This document shows, in pieces, positions 1-6,113 of a DNA stretch of 6,861 bases (positions are counted from its first letter, which is position 1; the number at the start of each line of letters is the position of its first letter). A model generated the notes under the pieces. That model made no database searches. It was not told the DNA's origin and saw nothing but the letters and a program-made list of their open reading frames with translations. The translations under genes and the position numbers were made by a program. Origin of the DNA: Ferruginibacter sp. (lineage in GTDB: Bacteria; Bacteroidota; Bacteroidia; Chitinophagales; Chitinophagaceae); NCBI GenBank assembly GCA_025362765.1, contig JANYFI010000460.1:1-6861 (forward strand), written 5' to 3'.

Positions 1-669
1 CATATTGTTGTTTTATCAGGTGCAGGTATCAGCGCAGAAAGTGGACTAAAAACTTACAGGGATAGTGATGGTTTATGGAATGGCTATGATGTATATGAAG
101 TCGCTTCGCCGAGAGGCTGGCAAAAAAATCCTCAATTGGTGCTTGATTTTTACAATGACAGAAGGAGAGATGTGGCGGCAGCTAAACCCAATGCTGCACA
201 CACAGGTCTTGCCGCTTTGGAAAAAGATTTCAACGTAACTATAATTACTCAAAACATAGATGACCTGCATGAACGCGGAGGGTCATCCAACGTGGTGCAT
301 TTGCATGGCGAAATATTTAAGATGAGAAGTATCGCCGATACAGAAGCAATTTATGACGTAAGCGGTGATATAAAGATGGGAGACTTAGCAAAGGATGGCA
401 TGCAACTTCGTCCGCACATTGTTTGGTTTGAAGAGGAGGTACCGATGATAGAAAAAGCGGTAAAAATAGTAAGGGATGCAGATTATTTTGTGGTAGTGGG
501 TACTTCGCTGCAGGTTTACCCGGCGGCATCTTTACTGCAATATGCTCCGCCTTATCTGCCAAAATTTATTATTGATAAAAAAAATCCTGCCATTGGCGGT
601 TATGCAAATCTTACAGTACTGGAAATTACCGCAACAGAAGGGGTAAAGGCATTAAAAAAACACCTGTAA
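1..669 (+). CDS. cobB: NAD-dependent protein deacylase, Sir2 family class III (CobB/SIRT5-like), 5' partial
   Basis: This enzyme removes acyl groups from lysine side chains of cytoplasmic proteins, using NAD+ and releasing nicotinamide and O-acyl-ADP-ribose. The frame is open from base 1, with 222 codons before TAA at 667-669. It opens directly into the strand before the Rossmann motif GAGISAESG (window residues 7-15), so only about two to five N-terminal residues should be missing. The TQNIDDLH motif lies at residues 83-90, and HLHGE carries the catalytic His102. The pair Tyr51 and Arg54 in FYNDRRR matches the SIRT5/E. coli CobB residues that bind succinyl or malonyl groups, so desuccinylase activity is inferred. 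The zinc-ribbon segment (about residues 104-137) contains no cysteine, so no structural zinc site is expected. The usual WFGE loop reads WFEE. The gene converges with the next one, 14 bases apart, and no terminator hairpin is visible between them. Confidence 0.95.
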   Translation, partial: HIVVLSGAGISAESGLKTYRDSDGLWNGYDVYEVASPRGWQKNPQLVLDFYNDRRRDVAAAKPNAAHTGLAALEKDFNVTIITQNIDDLHERGGSSNVVHLHGEIFKMRSIADTEAIYDVSGDIKMGDLAKDGMQLRPHIVWFEEEVPMIEKAVKIVRDADYFVVVGTSLQVYPAASLLQYAPPYLPKFIIDKKNPAIGGYANLTVLEITATEGVKALKKHL

Positions 670-683
670 TCTTAGCAGGATAC

Positions 684-1964
684 CTATAATTGAATTACCG
701 TTTCGTTGAAACGGATACCATTGTCCTCCAGTTCTTTTAATACCGGCTCATATATTTCCTTAATGATGGGAATGTGTAAACCTGTTATAGTGAGCGCTCC
801 GGTCAAAATTAATTTTGCGGCAATTCCCAGCGGTAATCCAACAGTTTTTGCCATGGCAGTATGCAAGTTGTCTTCCCCCTTTACCACCAGGCTGCTCTCG
901 ATTTTACACCTTTTATCTTCCAGCAAAAATTCAATCTCATGCAACATCACTATCATATCCTTATCTGCCGGTTCCATAGCCAACTTTGTTTCCAGCAACC
1001 ACTGCAATACATCAGCGGAGGTTTTTGCCGTGACAGGAACCAGTCCATCATCAAATAAACCAAGCCACTGTAAAAGTGCCTGGTTTTTATCATTGATAAA
1101 AGGCTTTAATGCCGCAGACCAACTGGCAAAACTCAACTGCATTGTATCAATCATAGTTTCCGAATTGGCCAGGTCAGCCTGTACTATAGCATTCCAGCCT
1201 TCGCAAAAAGCGGGGTATCGCAGGGTAGTTCGTATAAAGGTTTCCACTCCATTCAGCTTATACAACGGAATATAACTTAAAGAATCACGGTTAGGATAAA
1301 TCGCCAGTTCGCCTATTTCGTCAATACGCACCGTTGCGCAATTGTTGAAAAGTGCCTTGTAATCAACATGTTCTATCTCGTTATTTATTTTATAATCGGC
1401 ACCGGCTTTGCCAGCCAGTACTACATTGCGGGGGTTCCAGCTGATTTTATAATGCCAGGGATTGTGATCACTTTCTGGTGCAACCAAACCACCGCAATGA
1501 CTTTTAAAGGAGGTGATTGTGCCTCCCTTCGCTTTGATCCCATCAATAATTTGCATAGCACTCATGTGATCTATACCAGGGTCCAGACCGGCTTCGCAAA
1601 TAAACAACAGTTTTCGCTGTACTATTTCATCCCGCAGGCTTTTAATATTATTATCAAGGTAAGAAGCGGTCAGCAGGTGTTTTCTATATTCCACGCAGTC
1701 TTTGGCCACTAAAAAATGCAGGGCAGGGGGCATCATGGAAATTACCACATGCGCCCGATGAATCAATCGCTCTCTCTCCCGGTCGTTGGTTATATCCAGC
1801 TCGGCCGCTTCAGCAAAAGGGGAGTGTTTAGTCTTTAGCAGTATTTGGGCTTTGTTGACATCGGCTATGATTAATTTCCATTTATTTTCAGCCGATTCTT
1901 TCAGCAAATAGTCAATTAACACCGTAGCAGATTTTCCGGCACCAAGCAGCAGAATTGTTTTCAA
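684..1964 (-). CDS. Saccharopine dehydrogenase (Lys9-type saccharopine reductase family)
   Basis: A soluble NAD(P)-dependent oxidoreductase of 426 residues, close to the roughly 446 of yeast Lys9. That family interconverts saccharopine with glutamate plus aminoadipate semialdehyde (EC 1.5.1.10, or 1.5.1.9/lysine breakdown in other members). The sequence alone does not settle whether it serves lysine synthesis or catabolism. The N-terminal Rossmann fold has GAGKSA at residues 8-13. Family motifs follow: EAGLDPGIDHM (124-134), SHCGGLVAPES (155-165), YPNRDS (223-228) and TLRYPAFC (247-254), all close to yeast Lys9. The start is TTG. No ATG lies between it and the in-frame stop upstream (2013-2015), and the protein would begin MKTILLLGAG as expected for this fold. 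There is no Shine-Dalgarno sequence, and the leader is A/T-rich. It ends TAG, convergent with the sirtuin gene and divergent from gyrA. Confidence 0.93.
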   Translation of the reverse strand: MKTILLLGAGKSATVLIDYLLKESAENKWKLIIADVNKAQILLKTKHSPFAEAAELDITNDRERERLIHRAHVVISMMPPALHFLVAKDCVEYRKHLLTASYLDNNIKSLRDEIVQRKLLFICEAGLDPGIDHMSAMQIIDGIKAKGGTITSFKSHCGGLVAPESDHNPWHYKISWNPRNVVLAGKAGADYKINNEIEHVDYKALFNNCATVRIDEIGELAIYPNRDSLSYIPLYKLNGVETFIRTTLRYPAFCEGWNAIVQADLANSETMIDTMQLSFASWSAALKPFINDKNQALLQWLGLFDDGLVPVTAKTSADVLQWLLETKLAMEPADKDMIVMLHEIEFLLEDKRCKIESSLVVKGEDNLHTAMAKTVGLPLGIAAKLILTGALTITGLHIPIIKEIYEPVLKELEDNGIRFNETVIQL

Positions 1965-2060
1965 AACAAATATTTTTTTGCAAGGTAAATGATTTGAAAC
2001 AGGGGAAATAATTTATACCTGTACAATTGCAAACAGAGATTATAATTGCCGGATTTTTTG

Positions 2061-2091
2061 GATGATAGCATTGTCATCACGCCTTATCATC
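2061..2091. repeat. Inverted repeat GATGATA / TATCATC upstream of gyrA
   Basis: Perfect 7-base arms at 2061-2067 and 2085-2091 are separated by 17 bases. A nested alternative pairs GATGA (2061-2065) with TCATC (2074-2078). It lies about 130 bases before the gyrA start. It could be an operator or an RNA hairpin in a long leader, and no T-tract follows it. Arms this short may also occur by chance. Confidence 0.35.
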
Positions 2092-2147
2092 TTAAAAACA
2101 AGTGAAAAATAACGGTTAAAATGATTGTCCACAAATGTTGAAAAGAT

Positions 2148-2159
2148 TGTGCTGGCACA
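2148..2159. repeat. Short palindrome TGTGCTGGCACA upstream of gyrA
   Basis: Two perfect 5-base arms (TGTGC and GCACA) flank a TG centre, 58 bases before the gyrA start codon. The spacing and symmetry resemble a small dimeric-regulator operator, but no regulator is identified. As RNA the loop would be too tight, so a DNA-level role is more plausible if there is any. Confidence 0.3.
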
Positions 2160-2217
2160 GCGATTCAGGCTCGGAAAAACCAGCTAAAATCGGTACATTC
2201 GCAACCTATAAAATTAT

Positions 2218-4851
2218 ATGGAAAATAACGACAATTTAGGCGAAAATGACCTGCCGGTAAACGACGGTGGCGCAGCCAGTAACAGGGGACGAATTATTCC
2301 TGTCAATATTGAAGAACAAATGAAAACCAACTACATTGATTACTCCATGAGTGTTATTGTAGGACGGGCTTTGCCTGATGTTCGGGATGGATTAAAACCG
2401 GTGCATCGCAGGGTATTGTATGGTATGAGTGAGTTGGGTAATGCCAGCAATAAACCATATAAAAAAAGTGCCCGTATCGTGGGAGAAGTGATGGGTAAAT
2501 ACCATCCGCATGGAGATGCTTCTATTTACGATACGATGGTGCGTATGGCCCAGGACTGGAGTTTACGATATACATTGATAGATGGGCAGGGAAACTTTGG
2601 CAGCCAGGATGGAGATCCGCCTGCCGCCATGCGGTATACCGAAGTAAGATTTGAAAAGTTTGCTGAGGCGATGCTGGAAGATATTGAAAAAGAAACCGTA
2701 GACTACCAGCTAAACTTTGATGATAGTTTAAAGGAACCAACGGTACTTCCTACCCGTATACCACACTTATTGGTAAATGGCGCCAGCGGAATTGCTGTGG
2801 GCATGGCCACCAATATGATGCCGCATAATTTAAGCGAAGTGATTGATGGCTGTGTTGCCTATATTGATAATCGTGACATAACCATTGATGAACTGATTCA
2901 TTTTGTAAAAGGCCCCGACTTTCCAACCGGCGGTATTATTTATGGATTTGAAGGAGTAAAACAGGCGCTGCATACAGGGCGCGGCAGGGTAGTGTTGCGT
3001 GGAAAAACTACCATTGAGGTTGACCATAAGGGAAGAGAAAAAATCATCATTACCCAGGTGCCATACCAGGTAAACAGGGATATGCTGACGCAGAAAATCG
3101 GCGACCTCATCAACGATAAGGCAATCGAAGGTATTTCTGACGTTAACAATGAAAGCAACAATAAGGAAGGTACCCGTATTGTAGTGGAACTGAAAAAAGA
3201 TGTGGTGGCGCAAGTGATCATCAACCAATTGTTCAAGTTAACCGAACTGCAAACATCCTACGGCATCAATAATGTGGCGCTGGTAAAGGGTCGGCCAAGA
3301 ACGTTGAATCTAAAAGACCTGATCAGTGAGTTTATAGCGTTTCGTCATGAAGTGGTAGTGCGCAGAACGCAGTATGAATTGCGTAAAGCCCGGGAAAGAG
3401 CGCATATCCTGGAAGGGTATATTATAGCCTTGGATAACCTCGATGCAGTAATAAAATTAATCCGGGAATCTTCTACACCCAATTTGGCGCAGGAAGGTTT
3501 AGTGAGTAATTTTGGTATGAGCGAAATACAGGCAAAAGCCGTACTGGAATTGCGTTTACAGCGCTTAACTGGCATGGAGATTGACAAAATAAGGGAAGAG
3601 CATGCCGAGATTATGAAACTGATTGGCAGGCTGGAAGAGATACTGGCGAATGAAGGATTAAGGTACCAGATTATTAAGGATGAACTGGCGGAAATTAAAA
3701 ATAAATTTGGCGATGAGCGTAAATCTGAAATTACCTATGCTGATGATGAAATTGGCATGCTGGATTTGATTGAAGATGAAGACGTGGTAGTTACCATTTC
3801 GCATTTGGGCTATATCAAAAGGACTTCCTCAGATGAATACCGTTCTCAGCGCCGAGGTGGCCGCGGCGCCAAAGGCAGCAGCACCAGGCAGGAAGACTAT
3901 ATAGAACATTTGTTTGTTGCTTCCACTCACCACACATTGTTATTTTTTACTGAAAAAGGACGCTGTTTCTGGCTGCCGGTATATAAAATTCCTGAAGGCG
4001 ACAAGACAAGCAAGGGAAGGGCTTTGCAAAACATGATTCAGATACCGCCCGATGATACTGTAAGGGCAATAATTGATATCAAAAACTTTGATGATAAAGA
4101 GTATGTGAACAGTCATTACATAGTGCTGTGTACTAAAAAAGGCGTAATTAAGAAAACCGACCTGGAAGATTTCAGCCGGCCCCGGCAGAATGGTATCAAT
4201 GCCATTAATATACTGGAAGGCGATCAATTGCTCGAAGCAAAATTAACAGATGGAAACTGCGAAATTATGATGGCAGTAAAAAGTGGACGGGCCATTCGTT
4301 TTCCTGAAGAAAAAGTACGTTCCACGGGGCGTGGTGGAATTGGGGTTTACGGTATTGAAGTGGATGATGAGACCGATGCGGTAGTAGGCATGGTATGTGT
4401 AAACCGGGACGATAAAACCAGGACGATTCTTGTAGTAAGTGAAAAAGGATATGGAAAGCGCACTTACCTGGATGATCCTGAAACGGGCGAAGCCAACTAC
4501 AGGGTAACTAACCGGGGAGGCAAGGGCGTTAAAACAATTAATGTCACAGAAAAAACCGGATCGTTGGTAGGCCTGCTGGATGTAACTGAAAAAGAAGATT
4601 TAATGATTACCTGTGTAAGTGGGGTTACCATAAGAATGGGTGTTGCCAGCGTAAGTGAACAGGGCCGGGCTACGCAAGGGGTAAAACTAATCAGGGTAGA
4701 TGAAGGAGATCAAATAGCAGCCATTACCAAGCTTGACGAGAAAGAGGAGGAAGTGGAAATAACAAATGCAGTGGAAATAAACCCTTCCGCTGAAGAAATA
4801 TTACCCTCATCAGAAGCTACAAATGCAGAGGAAAGCACTGATAAAGAGTAA
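2218..4851 (+). CDS. gyrA: DNA gyrase subunit A
   Basis: The breakage-reunion subunit of gyrase, which with GyrB (A2B2) introduces negative supercoils using ATP. It has 877 residues, against 875 in E. coli. A variable, polar N-terminal extension of about 20 residues precedes the conserved [10 protein letters not shown]. Catalytic Arg139-Tyr140 lie in AMRYTE. The quinolone-resistance region reads [10 protein letters not shown] (96-105), with Ala101 at the E. coli Ser83 position and Asp105 at Asp87. The tower and coiled-coil region runs to about residue 500. The beta-pinwheel follows, with the GyrA box QRRGGRG at 544-550, which marks it as GyrA rather than ParC. Degenerate blade motifs follow (GVIKKT, SGRAIRF, GYGKRT, VTIRMG). 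The tail (838-877) is acidic, with 14 Asp/Glu against 3 Lys. The ATG start has no Shine-Dalgarno sequence, as is normal in Bacteroidota. It is a single transcription unit ending at the terminator 21 bases downstream. Confidence 0.98.
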   Translation: MENNDNLGENDLPVNDGGAASNRGRIIPVNIEEQMKTNYIDYSMSVIVGRALPDVRDGLKPVHRRVLYGMSELGNASNKPYKKSARIVGEVMGKYHPHGDASIYDTMVRMAQDWSLRYTLIDGQGNFGSQDGDPPAAMRYTEVRFEKFAEAMLEDIEKETVDYQLNFDDSLKEPTVLPTRIPHLLVNGASGIAVGMATNMMPHNLSEVIDGCVAYIDNRDITIDELIHFVKGPDFPTGGIIYGFEGVKQALHTGRGRVVLRGKTTIEVDHKGREKIIITQVPYQVNRDMLTQKIGDLINDKAIEGISDVNNESNNKEGTRIVVELKKDVVAQVIINQLFKLTELQTSYGINNVALVKGRPRTLNLKDLISEFIAFRHEVVVRRTQYELRKARERAHILEGYIIALDNLDAVIKLIRESSTPNLAQEGLVSNFGMSEIQAKAVLELRLQRLTGMEIDKIREEHAEIMKLIGRLEEILANEGLRYQIIKDELAEIKNKFGDERKSEITYADDEIGMLDLIEDEDVVVTISHLGYIKRTSSDEYRSQRRGGRGAKGSSTRQEDYIEHLFVASTHHTLLFFTEKGRCFWLPVYKIPEGDKTSKGRALQNMIQIPPDDTVRAIIDIKNFDDKEYVNSHYIVLCTKKGVIKKTDLEDFSRPRQNGINAINILEGDQLLEAKLTDGNCEIMMAVKSGRAIRFPEEKVRSTGRGGIGVYGIEVDDETDAVVGMVCVNRDDKTRTILVVSEKGYGKRTYLDDPETGEANYRVTNRGGKGVKTINVTEKTGSLVGLLDVTEKEDLMITCVSGVTIRMGVASVSEQGRATQGVKLIRVDEGDQIAAITKLDEKEEEVEITNAVEINPSAEEILPSSEATNAEESTDKE

Positions 4852-4872
4852 ATTATATAGTTTATTTACAAT

Positions 4873-4907
4873 AAAAAAGGATGCAGTAAAAACTGTATCC
4901 TTTTTTT
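4873..4907 (+). terminator. Rho-independent terminator of gyrA
   Basis: A 9-pair stem, GGATGCAGT (4879-4887) with ACTGTATCC (4892-4900), contains one G-U pair and an AAAA loop. Seven T residues follow (4901-4907). Six A residues before the stem (4873-4878) can extend it, and they also make it potentially active on the opposite strand. It begins 21 bases after the gyrA stop codon. Confidence 0.93.
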
Positions 4908-5498
4908 GTTATTTAAATTGATTAGAATAAAAGTATTTAATTGGTAATTAATTTATTATGCTATTCATCTTTAATTTAAAAAGATGTAAAAAGCCTTTCT
5001 AAAGATAGAAATAGTTAAATAATGTTATAAATATTTTATTAATAAGCTATTATATAGTTTATTGACATTTAAATATCAACTAAAAGGCACTTGATGTTAA
5101 TAATTTTTAATAAAAATATTTAGTCATAAATAACTTATTATCATTAGATTGTAAATACTATTTAAAATAAAATTATCATATATTAGGAATAAGGTAAATA
5201 ATTTAGGTAGTCGTGTTTATGTAAACATTACATCGTAGGATAAGATGTTTGAAATTAATTGGGATTTCACCAGGTTTAAGTAACTTTTTTAATAAATGTT
5301 ACTGCTGCCTGAAAATGCATCGCAAGAAACAAAAAATATCGCATTGCTTTGTTACTATGGGATCCTTTGAAAAGGCAACATGCTTTTTCTTTAAAAAAGA
5401 TTGTGTGAGGTGTTAATAGCTAGGGTAGTTAATTTGTTGTAGTCCGGGAAAAAAGCACCATTATATTATTTGGCTAACCTTTTAAGAGGGAGGATTAT
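4908..5498. other. A/T-rich gene-poor stretch
   Basis: I see no gene I would defend here. G+C is very low at first: by hand count 30 of 180 bases in 4981-5160, far below gyrA, where three sampled 60-base blocks held 20, 23 and 33 G/C. Both strands are broken by frequent stops. The longest notable plus-strand open frame (5225-5413) has only a late ATG at 5315, which would give 33 residues, and codes for an odd cysteine-rich string. Palindromes lie at 5214-5233, and a short one, CCTTT-GA-AAAGG, at 5364-5375. No tRNA, transposase fragment or DnaA-box cluster was seen. Confidence 0.6.
5214..5233. repeat. Two overlapping perfect palindromes
   Basis: TGTTTA-TG-TAAACA (5214-5227) overlaps ATGTAA-ACA-TTACAT (5219-5233). 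The two share bases, so the foldings exclude each other. In addition, AAACAT (5223-5228) can pair with ATGTTT (5245-5250). This could be an operator with two half-site registers or a short alternative RNA structure. A/T-rich sequence produces such matches fairly often, so its function is uncertain. Confidence 0.4.
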
Positions 5499-5540
5499 AT
5501 GGGAAGATTCGAGATAATGAAATTCTTACCGCTCTCTTAA
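5499..5540 (+). CDS. Possible 13-residue peptide ORF with a strong Shine-Dalgarno-like sequence
   Basis: ATG at 5499 opens a frame encoding MGRFEIMKFLPLS and closes with TAA at 5538-5540. GGGAGGA (5488-5494) sits 4 bases upstream, the best ribosome-binding-like sequence in the window. This stands out because the certain genes here lack one, as is usual for Bacteroidota. The ORF runs against and overlaps the last 15 bases of the minus-strand gene at 5526-5726. It could be a leader or antisense peptide, or a chance purine run before an ATG. Nothing in the peptide is recognisable. Confidence 0.15.
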   Translation: MGRFEIMKFLPLS

Positions 5541-5726
5541 AATTTCAAAAATAATTTCTGCTACCAAAACGTGTTGCCTTTCGACAGCAACAAGGTATAA
5601 TTTGTCCAACACATCCGTAGGTTTGGCATGATAGAATTTCATTTTATCATACCTGGTTTTATCATGCAACGCTATGTCGTAACTATCATATATCTTATTC
5701 CAGGATTGGTGGATTTGATGGGTCAT
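5526..5726 (-). CDS. Small hypothetical protein, 66 residues
   Basis: I do not recognise this protein. It is hydrophilic and charged, with no membrane segment or signal peptide. It begins MTHQIHQSWNKIYDSYD and ends in a probable amphipathic helix (LVAVERQHVLVAEIIFEIL, residues 45-63). It includes two spaced Asp-Lys pairs (HDK and YDK, residues 21-28). Coding is supported by codon choice and composition nearer to gyrA than to the surrounding A/T-rich DNA. ATG at 5726 is the only ATG in the open frame: upstream codons stay open to a stop at 5813-5811 but offer no ATG, GTG or TTG. There is no Shine-Dalgarno sequence, and the leader is A-rich. It could be a small cytosolic protein or the remnant of a longer gene. 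Confidence 0.5.
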   Translation of the reverse strand: MTHQIHQSWNKIYDSYDIALHDKTRYDKMKFYHAKPTDVLDKLYLVAVERQHVLVAEIIFEILRER

Positions 5727-5730
5727 AAAT

Positions 5731-5907
5731 ATGATTGTTTTTGTTTTAATACCAACTTTTGCAGGTTTAGCCAGAAAAACAGCGGTTTTTGAATGGCTTG
5801 AAATTCTAAATTATGGAAAAATCTGGTTTCAGTATACACTGACATTTTTAATAGAACTTATTCTACAGAAGATTAGAAGAAACTGGTGTAATCTGAACGA
5901 AGAGTAG
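5731..5907 (+). CDS. Possible small hydrophobic protein, 58 residues
   Basis: ATG at 5731 opens a 58-codon frame ending with TAG at 5905-5907. The product has hydrophobic stretches at residues 1-14 (MIVFVLIPTFAGLA) and 31-45 (IWFQYTLTFLIELIL). A basic then acidic end follows (QKIRRNWCNLNEE), and it has three Trp. This would fit a small membrane protein, but I recognise no family. Its start lies only 4 bases from the start of the 66-residue gene on the other strand, so each gene's leader would lie inside the other's coding region. That arrangement makes it unlikely that both are genuine as drawn. TGGATTTG at 5710-5717 is one base off the -7 consensus. Confidence 0.22.
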   Translation: MIVFVLIPTFAGLARKTAVFEWLEILNYGKIWFQYTLTFLIELILQKIRRNWCNLNEE

Positions 5908-5917
5908 CATAATAGGA

Positions 5918-5950
5918 TTTTTTTAGTCGTTTGAAAAACACTAAATAAAA
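5918..5950. repeat. A/T-rich inverted repeat next to the minus-strand terminator
   Basis: The T-run plus AGT (5918-5927) pairs with ACTAAATAAAA (5940-5950), with one bulged T. An inner stem, GTTT (5929-5932) with AAAC (5936-5939), closes on a three-base loop. The A-tract on its right side is the same tract that gives the T-run of the neighbouring minus-strand terminator, so the two structures would compete in RNA. Confidence 0.4.
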
Positions 5951-5969
5951 AAAATCGCAACATCTGCGA
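5947..5969 (-). terminator. Probable rho-independent terminator on the minus strand
   Basis: Read on the minus strand, TCGCA-GATGT-TGCGA (5969 down to 5955) forms a 5-pair stem with a 5-base loop, followed at once by eight T (5954 down to 5947). It lies about 145 bases beyond the stop codon of the membrane-protein gene at 6114-6836 and is the only visible end point for that transcript. The stem is short, so strength is uncertain. On the plus strand no T-tract follows, so it would not end plus-strand transcripts. Confidence 0.5.
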
Positions 5970-6053
5970 CCTGTATTTAAATAAACAGAACATTACCTTT
6001 TGACCATAACTTAAGGGGATGGCGACAATTTTAAATGCACCCGGTTATTATTT

Positions 6054-6073
6054 TGCAATTATGTGCAATTATG
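6054..6073. repeat. Perfect tandem duplication of a 10-base unit
   Basis: TGCAATTATG occurs twice without a gap (6054-6063 and 6064-6073), in the trailer between the minus-strand membrane-protein gene and its probable terminator. Slipped-strand duplication explains it adequately. A pair of protein-binding sites one helical turn apart is also possible. Confidence 0.6.
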
Positions 6074-6113
6074 ATTAATTCAGGGATTTTTAGGAAAGTG
6101 GGCAAATAACATA

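Larger units (their letters stand above)
1965..2217. promoter_or_regulatory. Divergent intergenic region between the saccharopine dehydrogenase gene and gyrA
   Basis: This 253-base region must hold the promoters of both flanking genes, which are transcribed away from each other. I could not find a clean Bacteroidota promoter pair (TTG, then TAnnTTTG). The nearest -7-like matches have one mismatch each: TACATTCG at 2194-2201 toward gyrA, and TCTGTTTG on the minus strand (2037 down to 2030). Neither has a convincing -33 partner, so neither is annotated separately. The region also contains two inverted repeats listed as their own entries. Confidence 0.5.

Noticed and set aside
670..683. A shared terminator between the convergent sirtuin and saccharopine dehydrogenase genes
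   Set aside because: The 14-base gap holds no inverted repeat or T-tract; any terminator must lie within coding sequence or transcription must overlap.
706..1275. A plus-strand open frame of 189 codons across the saccharopine dehydrogenase gene
   Set aside because: The minus strand encodes an unmistakable Lys9-family protein along the same bases; the plus frame lacks any family motif and is its shadow.
2125..2133. TTGTCCACA resembles a DnaA box (TTATCCACA) upstream of gyrA
   Set aside because: It is a single site with one mismatch, with no second box and no dnaA or A/T-rich unwinding element beside it, so it does not make an origin.
2830..3236. Minus-strand open frames of 98-132 codons inside gyrA
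   Set aside because: They lie wholly within conserved GyrA coding sequence and look like antisense shadows.
4908..5230. The A/T-rich block as a replication origin
   Set aside because: No DnaA-box cluster or iterons were seen, and gyrA alone beside it is not evidence for oriC.
5364..5375. Palindrome CCTTTGAAAAGG as a terminator stem
   Set aside because: The loop would be only two bases and no T-tract follows immediately on either strand.
5626..5667. Inverted repeat GCATGATA / TATCATGC with a 26-base gap, and a nearby direct repeat TTTTATCAT
   Set aside because: It lies inside the probable 66-residue gene and follows from repeated His/Tyr-Asp-Lys codons, so it needs no separate explanation.
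4908..6113. Insertion sequence, CRISPR array or tRNA in the gene-poor region
   Set aside because: No transposase fragment, terminal inverted repeats with target duplication, regularly spaced repeats, or cloverleaf with a T-loop was found on either strand by eye.
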